DNA from: DASVCN01 sp040905665
GTDB taxonomy: Bacteria; Deinococcota; Deinococci; Deinococcales; Trueperaceae
DNA length: 64,000 bases
Assembly: GCA_040905665.1 (NCBI GenBank)
Contig: JBBDRD010000037.1
Span: 1 to 64,000 of the forward strand
Direction: 5' to 3'
Made by a program: the position numbers and the translations under genes. Positions 17,651 to 25,112 of the stretch are shown here, in pieces. Position 1 is the stretch's first letter. The number at the start of each line of letters is the position of its first letter. The notes under the pieces were generated by a model. The model saw only the letters and a program-made list of their open reading frames with translations. It did no database searches and was not told the origin of the DNA.

Positions 17651-18447
17651 AGAAGTTCAACAAAGTTTTCGGCCGTAGCAAACCGATCATCGCCATGGCC
17701 CACCTCCCACCGCTGCCCGGCAGCCCCCTCTACGACAAAGAGGCCGGCATCGACGGCATCGTCGATGCAGTGGTTCAGGATATCGAGGCGCTCCAGCAGG
17801 GCGGCGTCGACGCGATCATGTTCGGCAACGAGGGCGACCGGCCCTACCTCACCAAAGCCACACCAGAAAGCCTGACAGCGATGACAGCGGTCGTAACCAG
17901 GTGCCTCCCGCACATCGAAGTCCCCTACGGCGTCAACTACCTTTGGGACCCGGTCGCCTCGGTAGCCCTCGCCCACGCCACCGGCGCTCTTTGGGTGCGC
18001 GAGGTCTTCACCGGCGTTTACGACGCCGACATGGGCCTGTGGGCACCGGACGCCGCTAGCGCGGTTCGCCTGAGGCACAACTTGGGCGACGACTGCCTCC
18101 TTCTCTACAACATCAACGCCGAATTCGCTTCGCCGATGGGAACCCGCAGCAACTCTGCCAAGGCAAAGAGCGCGGTCTTTGCCAGCCTCGCCGATGCCAT
18201 CTGCGTCTCGGGCCCGATGACCGGAGAGGCCGTCGAACTCTCGAACATCAGAGAAGTGAAGGACGCTCTACCCGACACCCCCGTCATCGCGAACACTGGC
18301 GTACGAGTCGATAACGTAAAAGAGATCCTGGGCAGTGCGGACGCAGCCATCGTTGGAACCAGCTTCAAGAAGGACGGCATCACCTGGAATGGAGTCGACA
18401 CCGACCGCGTCGCCAGATTCATGGACACCGTCAATACCATCCGTTGA
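17647..18447 (+). CDS. BtpA/SgcQ-family protein
   Basis: TIM-barrel protein of 266 residues of the BtpA family. Typical stretches are KPIIAMAHLPPLPGSPLYD, GGVDAIMFGNEGDRPYL, VPYGVNYLWDPVASVALAHATGA, CVSGPMTGE and VIANTGVRVDNVKEIL. Cyanobacterial BtpA is linked with photosystem I biogenesis, whereas heterotroph members such as E. coli SgcQ sit in sugar operons. Here the neighbours (DeoR, FGGY kinase, M42, MFS) point to a catabolic enzyme acting on a phosphorylated sugar or nucleoside-like compound. The reaction is not known to me. The start GTG overlaps the regulator stop. Confidence 0.88.
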   Translation: MKKFNKVFGRSKPIIAMAHLPPLPGSPLYDKEAGIDGIVDAVVQDIEALQQGGVDAIMFGNEGDRPYLTKATPESLTAMTAVVTRCLPHIEVPYGVNYLWDPVASVALAHATGALWVREVFTGVYDADMGLWAPDAASAVRLRHNLGDDCLLLYNINAEFASPMGTRSNSAKAKSAVFASLADAICVSGPMTGEAVELSNIREVKDALPDTPVIANTGVRVDNVKEILGSADAAIVGTSFKKDGITWNGVDTDRVARFMDTVNTIR

Positions 18448-18474
18448 CCCGCCGCACAATGAAGGAGGACGAGC

Positions 18475-19578
18475 ATGAGTGACCGAATCAGCGACGAAGC
18501 GCTCGCAGACTTCGAGCAACTCACCCAGATACCCGGACTAGCCGGACACGAACAACGAGTAGCCGCATTCATGACCAAACGAATGCAACCCCTAGCCCAC
18601 CACACCCACACCGACACACTCGGCAACGTCATCGCCACCATAGAAGGCACCGACCCCAACGCACCCACCATCATGCTCTTCGCCCACATGGACTCACTCG
18701 GCTTCATCGTCCGCAAAATCGACGACAACGGCTACATCAAAGTCCACCGCCTAGGCGGCATCCCCGAAAAAGTACTCCCCGCCACACCCGTCACCATCAC
18801 CACCAGCACCGGCCAAGACATCCAAGGCATCATCGGCATCAAAGCCCACCACGTCACCCCACCCGAAGAAAAATACACAGTCACACCACTCCAAGAACTC
18901 TTCATCGACATCGGCTCACAAAACAAACAACAAACCCAAAACACCGGCATCCAAACCGGCGACCCCATCACCTACACCGGCCAATTCAAACAACTCACCA
19001 ACAACAAAATCACCGCCACCTTCATCGACAACCGAAGCGGCTGCCTCACCCTCCTCGAAACCCTAAAAAACCTCCACAAAAACCCACCCAAAGCAACCAC
19101 CCACATCGTCGCCACCGTCCAAGAAGAATTCAACCTAAGAGGCGCAGCACCAGCAGCCCACAACCTCAAACCAAACATCGCAATCTGCGTCGATGGCACG
19201 GTCCCGGGCGACACGCCGGATCTCGAAGGCAGCAACGACGTCACGATGGGCGGCGGGCCGACCATGAATCTCTACTCCTTCCACGGCCGGGGCACCCTTA
19301 ATGGGCTCGTACCCCATCCGTCACTGGTTCGCGCCATAGCCTGTAGCGCTTCGGAGGACGGCATCACGCTTCAGCGAAGCGTGTTCATGGGCGGCCTCAC
19401 AGACGCCTCCTATGTCCAGCTCGAGAACGGCGGCACCGCAACCATAGACGTCGGTTACCCGATGCGATATGCGCACTCACCCACCGAGATGTGCCACCTC
19501 GGCGACCTGCAAGGCCTCGTAGATCTGCTCTCCTCCTTTATTCCCAAGGTAGACGCCAGTTTCGATTTCGCGAGATAG
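18475..19578 (+). CDS. M42-family metallopeptidase, copy A (SgcX-like)
   Basis: Di-zinc or cobalt aminopeptidase fold of family M42, 367 residues. Metal ligands are all present: His71 and Asp73 in FAHMDSLG, Asp185 in FIDNRSGC, Glu218 after the catalytic Glu217 in VQEEFNLRG, Asp240 in CVDGT and His334 in YAHSPTE. AAGGAGG precedes the ATG. It follows the BtpA gene by 27 bases in a DeoR operon; E. coli SgcX, also M42, has the same neighbours, so a sugar-related role is as likely as a peptidase one. Residues 15-237 come from a 671-bp block identical to that in the M42 gene at 23994, with codons ending almost only in A or C. The ends have normal codon use. Confidence 0.9.
   Translation: MSDRISDEALADFEQLTQIPGLAGHEQRVAAFMTKRMQPLAHHTHTDTLGNVIATIEGTDPNAPTIMLFAHMDSLGFIVRKIDDNGYIKVHRLGGIPEKVLPATPVTITTSTGQDIQGIIGIKAHHVTPPEEKYTVTPLQELFIDIGSQNKQQTQNTGIQTGDPITYTGQFKQLTNNKITATFIDNRSGCLTLLETLKNLHKNPPKATTHIVATVQEEFNLRGAAPAAHNLKPNIAICVDGTVPGDTPDLEGSNDVTMGGGPTMNLYSFHGRGTLNGLVPHPSLVRAIACSASEDGITLQRSVFMGGLTDASYVQLENGGTATIDVGYPMRYAHSPTEMCHLGDLQGLVDLLSSFIPKVDASFDFAR
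18517..19187 (+). repeat. 671-bp identical A/C-ending-codon block, copy A
   Basis: Direct repeat identical base for base to 24039-24709 (constant offset 5522, no indels), in frame in both M42 genes. Of about 223 codons none ends in T; the only ones ending in G are four ATG and a single CAG four codons from the left edge. Outside both edges G- and T-ending codons return at once and the two genes differ at synonymous and amino-acid sites. The block spans the metal and catalytic residues except the last Asp and His ligands. Confidence 0.97.
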
Positions 19579-19586
19579 GCACGCTC

Positions 19587-20225
19587 ATGACGACCCACGT
19601 GATCCTCTGTTACGGCGATTCCAACACCTGGGGTTTCGACCCGAGGACTAAGAAGCGCTACGCTCCTCAGACACGCTGGACGGGGATACTGCAGGAGCGG
19701 CTCGGAAGCGGCTACCGGATCGTCGAGGAGGGACTCAATAGCCGGACGACGGTGCTTGAAGATCCCTTACTGACCGGCCGCAATGGGAGGGAGTATCTTA
19801 TTCCCTGCCTGGCCTCGCAGGCGCCCATAGATCTGGTGATCCTGATGCTTGGCACGAACGACTTCAAGCGGAGATTCGGGATGTCGGCCAAGGACGTATC
19901 GTTGGGTATCGCCTCACTGATGAGCGTTATCGGCCAGAGCGGCAGCGGCGGGGCCGGCGGCTCGCCCCCGGTTCTCCTACTGAGCCCGCCCACGATTGGG
20001 CCCCTTTCGGAGTATGCCGAGTTCTTCGAGGGAGCCGAGTCACGCTCGAAGCTATTGGGCGGGCACTGTCGCCGAGTGGCTGACGAGTTTGGTTGCGCCT
20101 ATCTCGATCTGGCCGAGTTCGTGTCGGCAAGCGAGATCGACGGAGTTCATCTCGACCCCTCTGCCCATATAACGCTGGCGCAAGCGGTCGCCGCCGAGGT
20201 CTCGAGGATCCTGCCGGCGGTCTAG
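19587..20225 (+). CDS. SGNH/GDSL hydrolase
   Basis: Esterase or lipase-like hydrolase of the SGNH superfamily, 212 residues, apparently cytosolic. Block I is CYGDSNTWGFDP with nucleophile Ser12; block III is LGTNDFK; block V is DGVHLDPSAH with the Asp and His of the triad near residue 185. The sequence resembles arylesterase/acyl-CoA thioesterase-like members that open with GDSNTWG. The start ATG 19587 lies eight bases after the M42 stop, so the gene belongs to the same operon; longer readings overlap the M42 gene. It may deacylate the sugar substrate of the pathway, which is inference. Confidence 0.88.
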   Translation: MTTHVILCYGDSNTWGFDPRTKKRYAPQTRWTGILQERLGSGYRIVEEGLNSRTTVLEDPLLTGRNGREYLIPCLASQAPIDLVILMLGTNDFKRRFGMSAKDVSLGIASLMSVIGQSGSGGAGGSPPVLLLSPPTIGPLSEYAEFFEGAESRSKLLGGHCRRVADEFGCAYLDLAEFVSASEIDGVHLDPSAHITLAQAVAAEVSRILPAV

Positions 20226-20245
20226 CCGCTCTGCGGCTGCTAGAC
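20220..20245. terminator. Bidirectional hairpin overlapping two stop codons
   Basis: GTCTAGCCGC (20220-20229), TCT loop, GCGGCTGCTAGAC (20233-20245): a stem with a small bulge. It contains the stop of the SGNH hydrolase and the stop of the convergent permease gene, well placed to end both transcripts. Confidence 0.55.
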
Positions 20246-21142
20246 GTTACGCGGGTCGAGGTAATCTCGCAGGCCGTCTCCCATGAGGATAAGTCCCAGC
20301 ACGAAAATCGATATCGCGATTCCCGGGAAATAGGTGAGCCACGGCGCCTGGAACATGTAAAGCCTGCTGTCGGCGAGCATGTTCCCCCAACTGGGCGCTG
20401 GGGGCGGTACTCCTGCCCCGATGTAGCTGAGCGCCGCTTCCGACAAGATGGTGTAGGCCATGACGAAGGTGCTCTGAACTATCAGCGGAGAAACGCAGTT
20501 CGGTAGAACGTGGCGCAGCAGGACACGCGGATCCCGAGCACCCAACGCCAGTGCCCCCTCCACGTACTCTGTCTCCCTGATGCTCAGCACCGACGCCCTA
20601 ACAACACGAGCAGTTTGCGGCGTGAAGACCAGGGTAAGAGCGATAACCACATTGAACGAGGTGATCCCCATAACCGAGATAAGCGCTATCGCCAGCACCA
20701 GCGACGGGAAGGTCATGAGGGCGTCCATGATTCGCATCAGGATGCCATCCACGCGGCGGTAGAAGCCGGCCAGAAGGCCGACGATGGTGCCCAGTACGGT
20801 TGTGGCCAACAGCGTCACGCCGCCGATTACGGCCGACAGGCGCGCCCCGTACAGGAGTCGGGAAAACACGTCCCGCCCGAACTCGTCCGTGCCTAGCCAG
20901 TGCTCCGCACTCGGAGCCTGCAGTCGGTTGAGGTTGTTGATATCGGTGGGATCGTAAGGAGCGAAAATCGGTCCTACCGCAGCCAGAAGCAGCATAAACA
21001 GCGTGAAAATGGTGCCGACGAGGAGGAGCTGATTGGCGGTGACGATGCGCAGGGCTCGCCTTACGCCAGTCGGTCGGCCAGGCCGTTGCTTGGGGCCGGC
21101 CTCACGCCTCGTCGGCGCGACGTTGTCAGTCACAGTGATCAC
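20240..21142 (-). CDS. Dipeptide/oligopeptide-type ABC permease (DppC/OppC family)
   Basis: Inner-membrane component of a peptide/nickel/opine-type ABC importer, 300 residues with about six transmembrane helices. The N-terminal cytosolic part precedes LFMLLLAAVGPIFAPYDPTD. The conserved HWLGTDEFGRDVFSRLLYG stretch and the EAA-type loop (ALGARDPRVLLRHVLPNCVSPLIV) are seen. The GTG start overlaps the DppB-type gene by four bases. No ATPase gene is adjacent. Confidence 0.9.
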   Translation of the reverse strand: MITVTDNVAPTRREAGPKQRPGRPTGVRRALRIVTANQLLLVGTIFTLFMLLLAAVGPIFAPYDPTDINNLNRLQAPSAEHWLGTDEFGRDVFSRLLYGARLSAVIGGVTLLATTVLGTIVGLLAGFYRRVDGILMRIMDALMTFPSLVLAIALISVMGITSFNVVIALTLVFTPQTARVVRASVLSIRETEYVEGALALGARDPRVLLRHVLPNCVSPLIVQSTFVMAYTILSEAALSYIGAGVPPPAPSWGNMLADSRLYMFQAPWLTYFPGIAISIFVLGLILMGDGLRDYLDPRNV

Positions 21143-22083
21143 TCATATCTGATCCGCGGGTCGAAGATGCTGTAGGAGACGTCTACGAAGAAGTTGACCA
21201 CGAGCGTCATGGCTGCCAACAGGACCAGCACACCCTGAATGAGCGGGAAGTCGCGCCGGCCGACGGCCTCTACGACCAGTTGGCCGATACCGGGGTAATT
21301 GAACACCAGTTCGACGACGATAGCTCCACTCAGTAGAGAAGCGACCGAGAAACCTATCACGGTAATGATCGGATTCATTGCGTTTATGAGTGCATGACGG
21401 AACAGAGTAGTTCGCTCCTGCAACCCTTTCGCTCGAGCCGTCCGTACGTAATCGAGTCGCATGACGTCGAGCATCGACGATCGAGTCATCCGCATGATCT
21501 GAGCCGCCTGCGCGTAACCCAGGGTGATGGTCGGAAGTATGAGACGACGAATTCCGTTGATGGGATCGTCGAAAGGATCTACGAATCCTTGCGATGGAAG
21601 CCAGCGCAGATTGATGCTCACCAGCATCACCAGCAGCATCCCGAACCAGAAGTTCGGAATCGCTACGCCACCCAACGCGAAGAGGGTCACCCCCTTGTCC
21701 CACCAGGAGTTCTGCCTGATGGCGGCGATGATGCCGCCCGGGATAGCGACGAGAATGGCGAAAAGCTGAGCGCTTACGGCTAGCCAGATAGTGGGGGTAA
21801 CACGCTGAGCTATCGTTTCCAGCACCGGCGACCTGCTATGAAACGAGATGCCGAAGTCGCCGGTCACCAGGCTACCGAACCACTCAAAAAACTGGATGGG
21901 GAGCGGTCGATTTAGCCCCAGGCGCTCCCGCAGCCGATCGATGTCTTCCGCCGAAGCATCCTGCGGCAAGAGCATAGCTGTCGGGTCGCCTGGGGCCACA
22001 CGCAAAATAAAGAAAGCGATAACCGCGATGATCGCCAGGACCGGTATGAGCCCTAGGAATCGGCGCGCAATGTATACGGTCAA
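21139..22083 (-). CDS. Dipeptide/oligopeptide-type ABC permease (DppB/OppB family)
   Basis: Second permease of the same importer, 314 residues. It opens YIARRFLGLIPVLAIIAVIAFFILRVAPGDP, the standard DppB beginning, and carries the EAA loop ARAKGLQERTTLFRHALINAM and the C-terminal FNYPGIGQLVVEAV. The start is TTG 22083 preceded by GAGAGGATT. It lies 86 bases downstream of the substrate-binding protein gene, with a strong hairpin between, and is coupled to the DppC-type gene. Confidence 0.9.
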   Translation of the reverse strand: MTVYIARRFLGLIPVLAIIAVIAFFILRVAPGDPTAMLLPQDASAEDIDRLRERLGLNRPLPIQFFEWFGSLVTGDFGISFHSRSPVLETIAQRVTPTIWLAVSAQLFAILVAIPGGIIAAIRQNSWWDKGVTLFALGGVAIPNFWFGMLLVMLVSINLRWLPSQGFVDPFDDPINGIRRLILPTITLGYAQAAQIMRMTRSSMLDVMRLDYVRTARAKGLQERTTLFRHALINAMNPIITVIGFSVASLLSGAIVVELVFNYPGIGQLVVEAVGRRDFPLIQGVLVLLAAMTLVVNFFVDVSYSIFDPRIRYE

Positions 22084-22125
22084 GATAATCCTCTCAAAAT
22101 CTTCCGCGCACCCTCAAATAGAGAA

Positions 22126-22157
22126 TAGCCGCGCGGATCTAATCATCCGCGCGGCTA
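22126..22157. terminator. Hairpin between binding-protein and permease genes
   Basis: A perfect 13-bp GC-rich stem (22126-22138 with 22145-22157) and a 6-base loop lie between the binding-protein stop and the permease start. Such hairpins often give partial termination or 3-prime protection, so that binding protein is made in excess over permeases. Confidence 0.6.
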
Positions 22158-22169
22158 GCAAGCTTTGAA

Positions 22170-23738
22170 CTATTCGTCTAACCACACATTCCAGAGGGTG
22201 AGGTAATGGCTGTAGGGCAATCCTTCGACTCCCTCGCGTGCTCCGTGAAGCATCGCCGAGTGACCGAGCCAGATCTGGCCCGAGCGCTCCAGCTCTATCT
22301 CGGCGAGGCGCTCGAGCGCCTCCTGGGTACGGCTGGCATCCCGGAACAGTACTTCTTCGTAGTACTGATGCTCGGCATCGGACCAACCCCAGCGCGGGCC
22401 GGGGCGGTGGCGTCCATGGAAGCCCATTACACCGAAGCGCCGAATGGGAGTGCTGTAGCTGGTCTTCATTTCCCAGTTGCCGGTGTCGTTCGCGATATCG
22501 AGCTGGGCAGCGCGATCGACGGTGATCAGCTCGACGTTGAGCCCGATCTCCTCCATCATCGGAGCGATGCCGATGGCGGGAATGAACCATCCTGCGAGGT
22601 CGCGGCTGGCCAGAATACGAATCGGCTCGCCGTCGTAGCCCGACTGCTCGACTAGCGCGCGGCCGAGTTCGACATCCGACGGGTAGTAGTACTCCTCATT
22701 GATGTCGAGGTGATATGGGGAAGTGGGGTGGAAGCGCGGGTAGACGTTCAGTTCCCAGGTGCGCGGATCCCCGAAGCCTGCCATGATCTCTTCCGGGTCG
22801 ATCGAAACGCGTACCGCATCCCGCAGAGTCTCGTTGGCGAAAGGTCCCTCGATGCTGTTGAACTTGAGGTACCAACCGAGAGCGCCCGGAACAATGTTCG
22901 TTACGAATCCGGGCTGATTCTCCAGCACCGGCAAATCGTCCGACGAGAGCCCCGCAACCAGATCGTAATCGCCCGCAAGGAGTCCGCTTAGGCGGGTAGC
23001 AGGCTCTGCGACGCGAGTAATGCGAATGGTGTCGAGGTAGGAGTTGCGCACGCCTGCCTTGTGGCTCGGCTCGCCCTCGAACTGGCCATGGTAATCCTCG
23101 AACCGTTCTAGGTTCCAGGACTGCTGGGGCACGAAGTCAGCGAGGATGTACGGACCGGTGCCTATCACCTGGTCACCGGTGAGCTCGGCGTCGCCCACCT
23201 CCTCGGCGATCTCCTTGGGCATGATTCCCCAGCCAGAGGGGGCGGTGGCGAGGCGATCGACCAGACCGGTGAAGGGACGGCTCATGTTGACCTGCACCGT
23301 GTACTCGTCCACGGCCTCGAAGCTCTCCATGTCTTCGGTTTCCCAGCTGGTGCCACTCACTGCCTTCATGCGCTGGAGCGAGGCGACGACATCTTCTGCC
23401 GTCATATCGGTGCCGTCGTGGAACTTGACTCCTTCGAGTAGGTGGAACGTGTAGGTGAGACCGTCCTCGCTCATTTCCCAGGAGCTGGCGAGGCCCGGGA
23501 GGTTTTGACCGCCGAAGTCCTTGAGCACGAGCGGCTCTACTACGTTGATCAGAAGGTCGACGATGCCCGGCGTGATCGCCCGCTGAATGTCTAGCGATGG
23601 GATGGGCTCGGCGATGGCAACCTCGAGGTGGCCACCGCGGTTTTGTGCGGTAGAGAAGGAGAAAAGGACAAGCAGCACGGTTATGGCGAGCTTGTCGATC
23701 AAACGTGGACGGCGAGCAGAAATTCGCCCTTGCTTCAT
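22170..23738 (-). CDS. Peptide-type ABC substrate-binding protein (SBP family 5)
   Basis: Extracytoplasmic solute-binding protein, 522 residues. A signal peptide spans about residues 1-32 (basic start, then LAITVLLVLFSFSTAQ). Family 5 signatures follow: PIPSLDIQRAITPG, LVLKDFGGQNLPGLASSWEMSEDGL, VKFHDGTDMTAEDVVASLQRM and VIGTGPYILADF. GGAGGTAGTTT precedes the ATG. It heads the operon with the DppB/DppC-type permeases. The ligand may be a peptide or a sugar oligomer; the neighbouring M42 and sgc-like genes leave both open. Confidence 0.9.
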   Translation of the reverse strand: MKQGRISARRPRLIDKLAITVLLVLFSFSTAQNRGGHLEVAIAEPIPSLDIQRAITPGIVDLLINVVEPLVLKDFGGQNLPGLASSWEMSEDGLTYTFHLLEGVKFHDGTDMTAEDVVASLQRMKAVSGTSWETEDMESFEAVDEYTVQVNMSRPFTGLVDRLATAPSGWGIMPKEIAEEVGDAELTGDQVIGTGPYILADFVPQQSWNLERFEDYHGQFEGEPSHKAGVRNSYLDTIRITRVAEPATRLSGLLAGDYDLVAGLSSDDLPVLENQPGFVTNIVPGALGWYLKFNSIEGPFANETLRDAVRVSIDPEEIMAGFGDPRTWELNVYPRFHPTSPYHLDINEEYYYPSDVELGRALVEQSGYDGEPIRILASRDLAGWFIPAIGIAPMMEEIGLNVELITVDRAAQLDIANDTGNWEMKTSYSTPIRRFGVMGFHGRHRPGPRWGWSDAEHQYYEEVLFRDASRTQEALERLAEIELERSGQIWLGHSAMLHGAREGVEGLPYSHYLTLWNVWLDE

Positions 23739-23993
23739 AAACTACCTCCGAGCAGCGGAAAGGGGTGGAGCGCCAAGTGCGGACGTTTGCTTCATTGTGA
23801 GCCTAGAAACCAACCTCCTTGCCCGGGATAAGTGTCGCAGATAAAATACGCGCAGCTAAAATACATTTGTGTTCATATTGTTTCTTTTGTGATTATTGTA
23901 TGCTTGCTTCCGCGTAGAAGTCAACAAGTTTCGTCATCGCGTCGGCCCCCGCCTGCTGCAAACCGGGCGGCGCCGGAAATCGAGGAAAATCCC

Positions 23994-25100
23994 GTGCAGC
24001 AGCAACCATTGACTAGCGAAGCGCTCGCCGACTTCGAACAACTCACCCAGATACCCGGACTAGCCGGACACGAACAACGAGTAGCCGCATTCATGACCAA
24101 ACGAATGCAACCCCTAGCCCACCACACCCACACCGACACACTCGGCAACGTCATCGCCACCATAGAAGGCACCGACCCCAACGCACCCACCATCATGCTC
24201 TTCGCCCACATGGACTCACTCGGCTTCATCGTCCGCAAAATCGACGACAACGGCTACATCAAAGTCCACCGCCTAGGCGGCATCCCCGAAAAAGTACTCC
24301 CCGCCACACCCGTCACCATCACCACCAGCACCGGCCAAGACATCCAAGGCATCATCGGCATCAAAGCCCACCACGTCACCCCACCCGAAGAAAAATACAC
24401 AGTCACACCACTCCAAGAACTCTTCATCGACATCGGCTCACAAAACAAACAACAAACCCAAAACACCGGCATCCAAACCGGCGACCCCATCACCTACACC
24501 GGCCAATTCAAACAACTCACCAACAACAAAATCACCGCCACCTTCATCGACAACCGAAGCGGCTGCCTCACCCTCCTCGAAACCCTAAAAAACCTCCACA
24601 AAAACCCACCCAAAGCAACCACCCACATCGTCGCCACCGTCCAAGAAGAATTCAACCTAAGAGGCGCAGCACCAGCAGCCCACAACCTCAAACCAAACAT
24701 CGCAATCTGTCTCGACGGCTCTGCGGGCGCGGACACCCCGGACCTGCAGGAGATGTCCGACGTCGCCCTTGGCCTTGGGCCCATGATGAACCTCTACTCT
24801 TTCCACGGCCGGGGTACCCTGAACGGCCTGATGCCCCATCCGGCCCTCGTGCGCGCCTTTACTCGCGTCGCGAGAGAGAACGATCTCCCCTTACAGCGCA
24901 ACGTCAGTTTTGGCGGTCTCACCGACGCGTCTTACGTACAGCTCGAGAACGGAGGCACGCCGGCAATCGACTTGGGTATCCCTCGGCGCTACCTTCATAG
25001 CCCCACCGAGGTTTGCGACCTGCGTGACATCGCCGGACTCGTGGCGCTTGTCACCACGTTCATTCAGGAGGTTGGAGCCGATTTCGACTTCAGTCGATGA
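23994..25100 (+). CDS. M42-family metallopeptidase, copy B
   Basis: Paralogue of the M42 gene at 18475, 368 residues from GTG 23994. It keeps the ligands His72, Asp186, Glu219, Asp241 and His335 and the catalytic Glu218. The start is chosen because it gives the same length as copy A and follows GAGGAAAAT; the frame stays open back to 23832 through an AT-rich intergenic region that looks non-coding. Residues 16-238 are encoded by the 671-bp block identical to copy A, while the C-terminal third has many differences (for example FTRVARENDLPLQRN against IACSASEDGITLQRS). It stands divergent from the peptide-type importer, so may hydrolyse imported peptides. Confidence 0.88.
   Translation: MQQQPLTSEALADFEQLTQIPGLAGHEQRVAAFMTKRMQPLAHHTHTDTLGNVIATIEGTDPNAPTIMLFAHMDSLGFIVRKIDDNGYIKVHRLGGIPEKVLPATPVTITTSTGQDIQGIIGIKAHHVTPPEEKYTVTPLQELFIDIGSQNKQQTQNTGIQTGDPITYTGQFKQLTNNKITATFIDNRSGCLTLLETLKNLHKNPPKATTHIVATVQEEFNLRGAAPAAHNLKPNIAICLDGSAGADTPDLQEMSDVALGLGPMMNLYSFHGRGTLNGLMPHPALVRAFTRVARENDLPLQRNVSFGGLTDASYVQLENGGTPAIDLGIPRRYLHSPTEVCDLRDIAGLVALVTTFIQEVGADFDFSR
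24039..24709 (+). repeat. 671-bp identical A/C-ending-codon block, copy B
   Basis: Second copy of the block at 18517-19187, same orientation and reading frame. The edges are sharp: to the left GAA versus GAG and GCC versus GCA appear at once, and to the right the sequences separate after CAATCTG. No terminal inverted repeats, target duplication or transposase accompanies it. Confidence 0.97.
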
Positions 25101-25112
25101 TTGGCGAAAACC

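Noticed and set aside
18105..19265. Long antisense reading frames across the identical M42 block
   Set aside because: The lack of T- and G-ending sense codons removes most antisense stops, so open antisense frames are expected by chance. They are Met/Ser/Trp/Val-rich and match nothing.
23832..23993. N-terminal membrane-like extension of the second M42 protein
   Set aside because: The segment is an AT-rich promoter-like region. The paralogue begins at the equivalent of GTG 23994, and M42 enzymes are cytosolic.
24039..24709. Diversity-generating retroelement or mobile element as the cause of the repeated block
   Set aside because: No reverse transcriptase, template/variable difference, transposase, inverted ends or target duplication was seen. 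The copies are identical, not diversified, and encode a conserved enzyme core.
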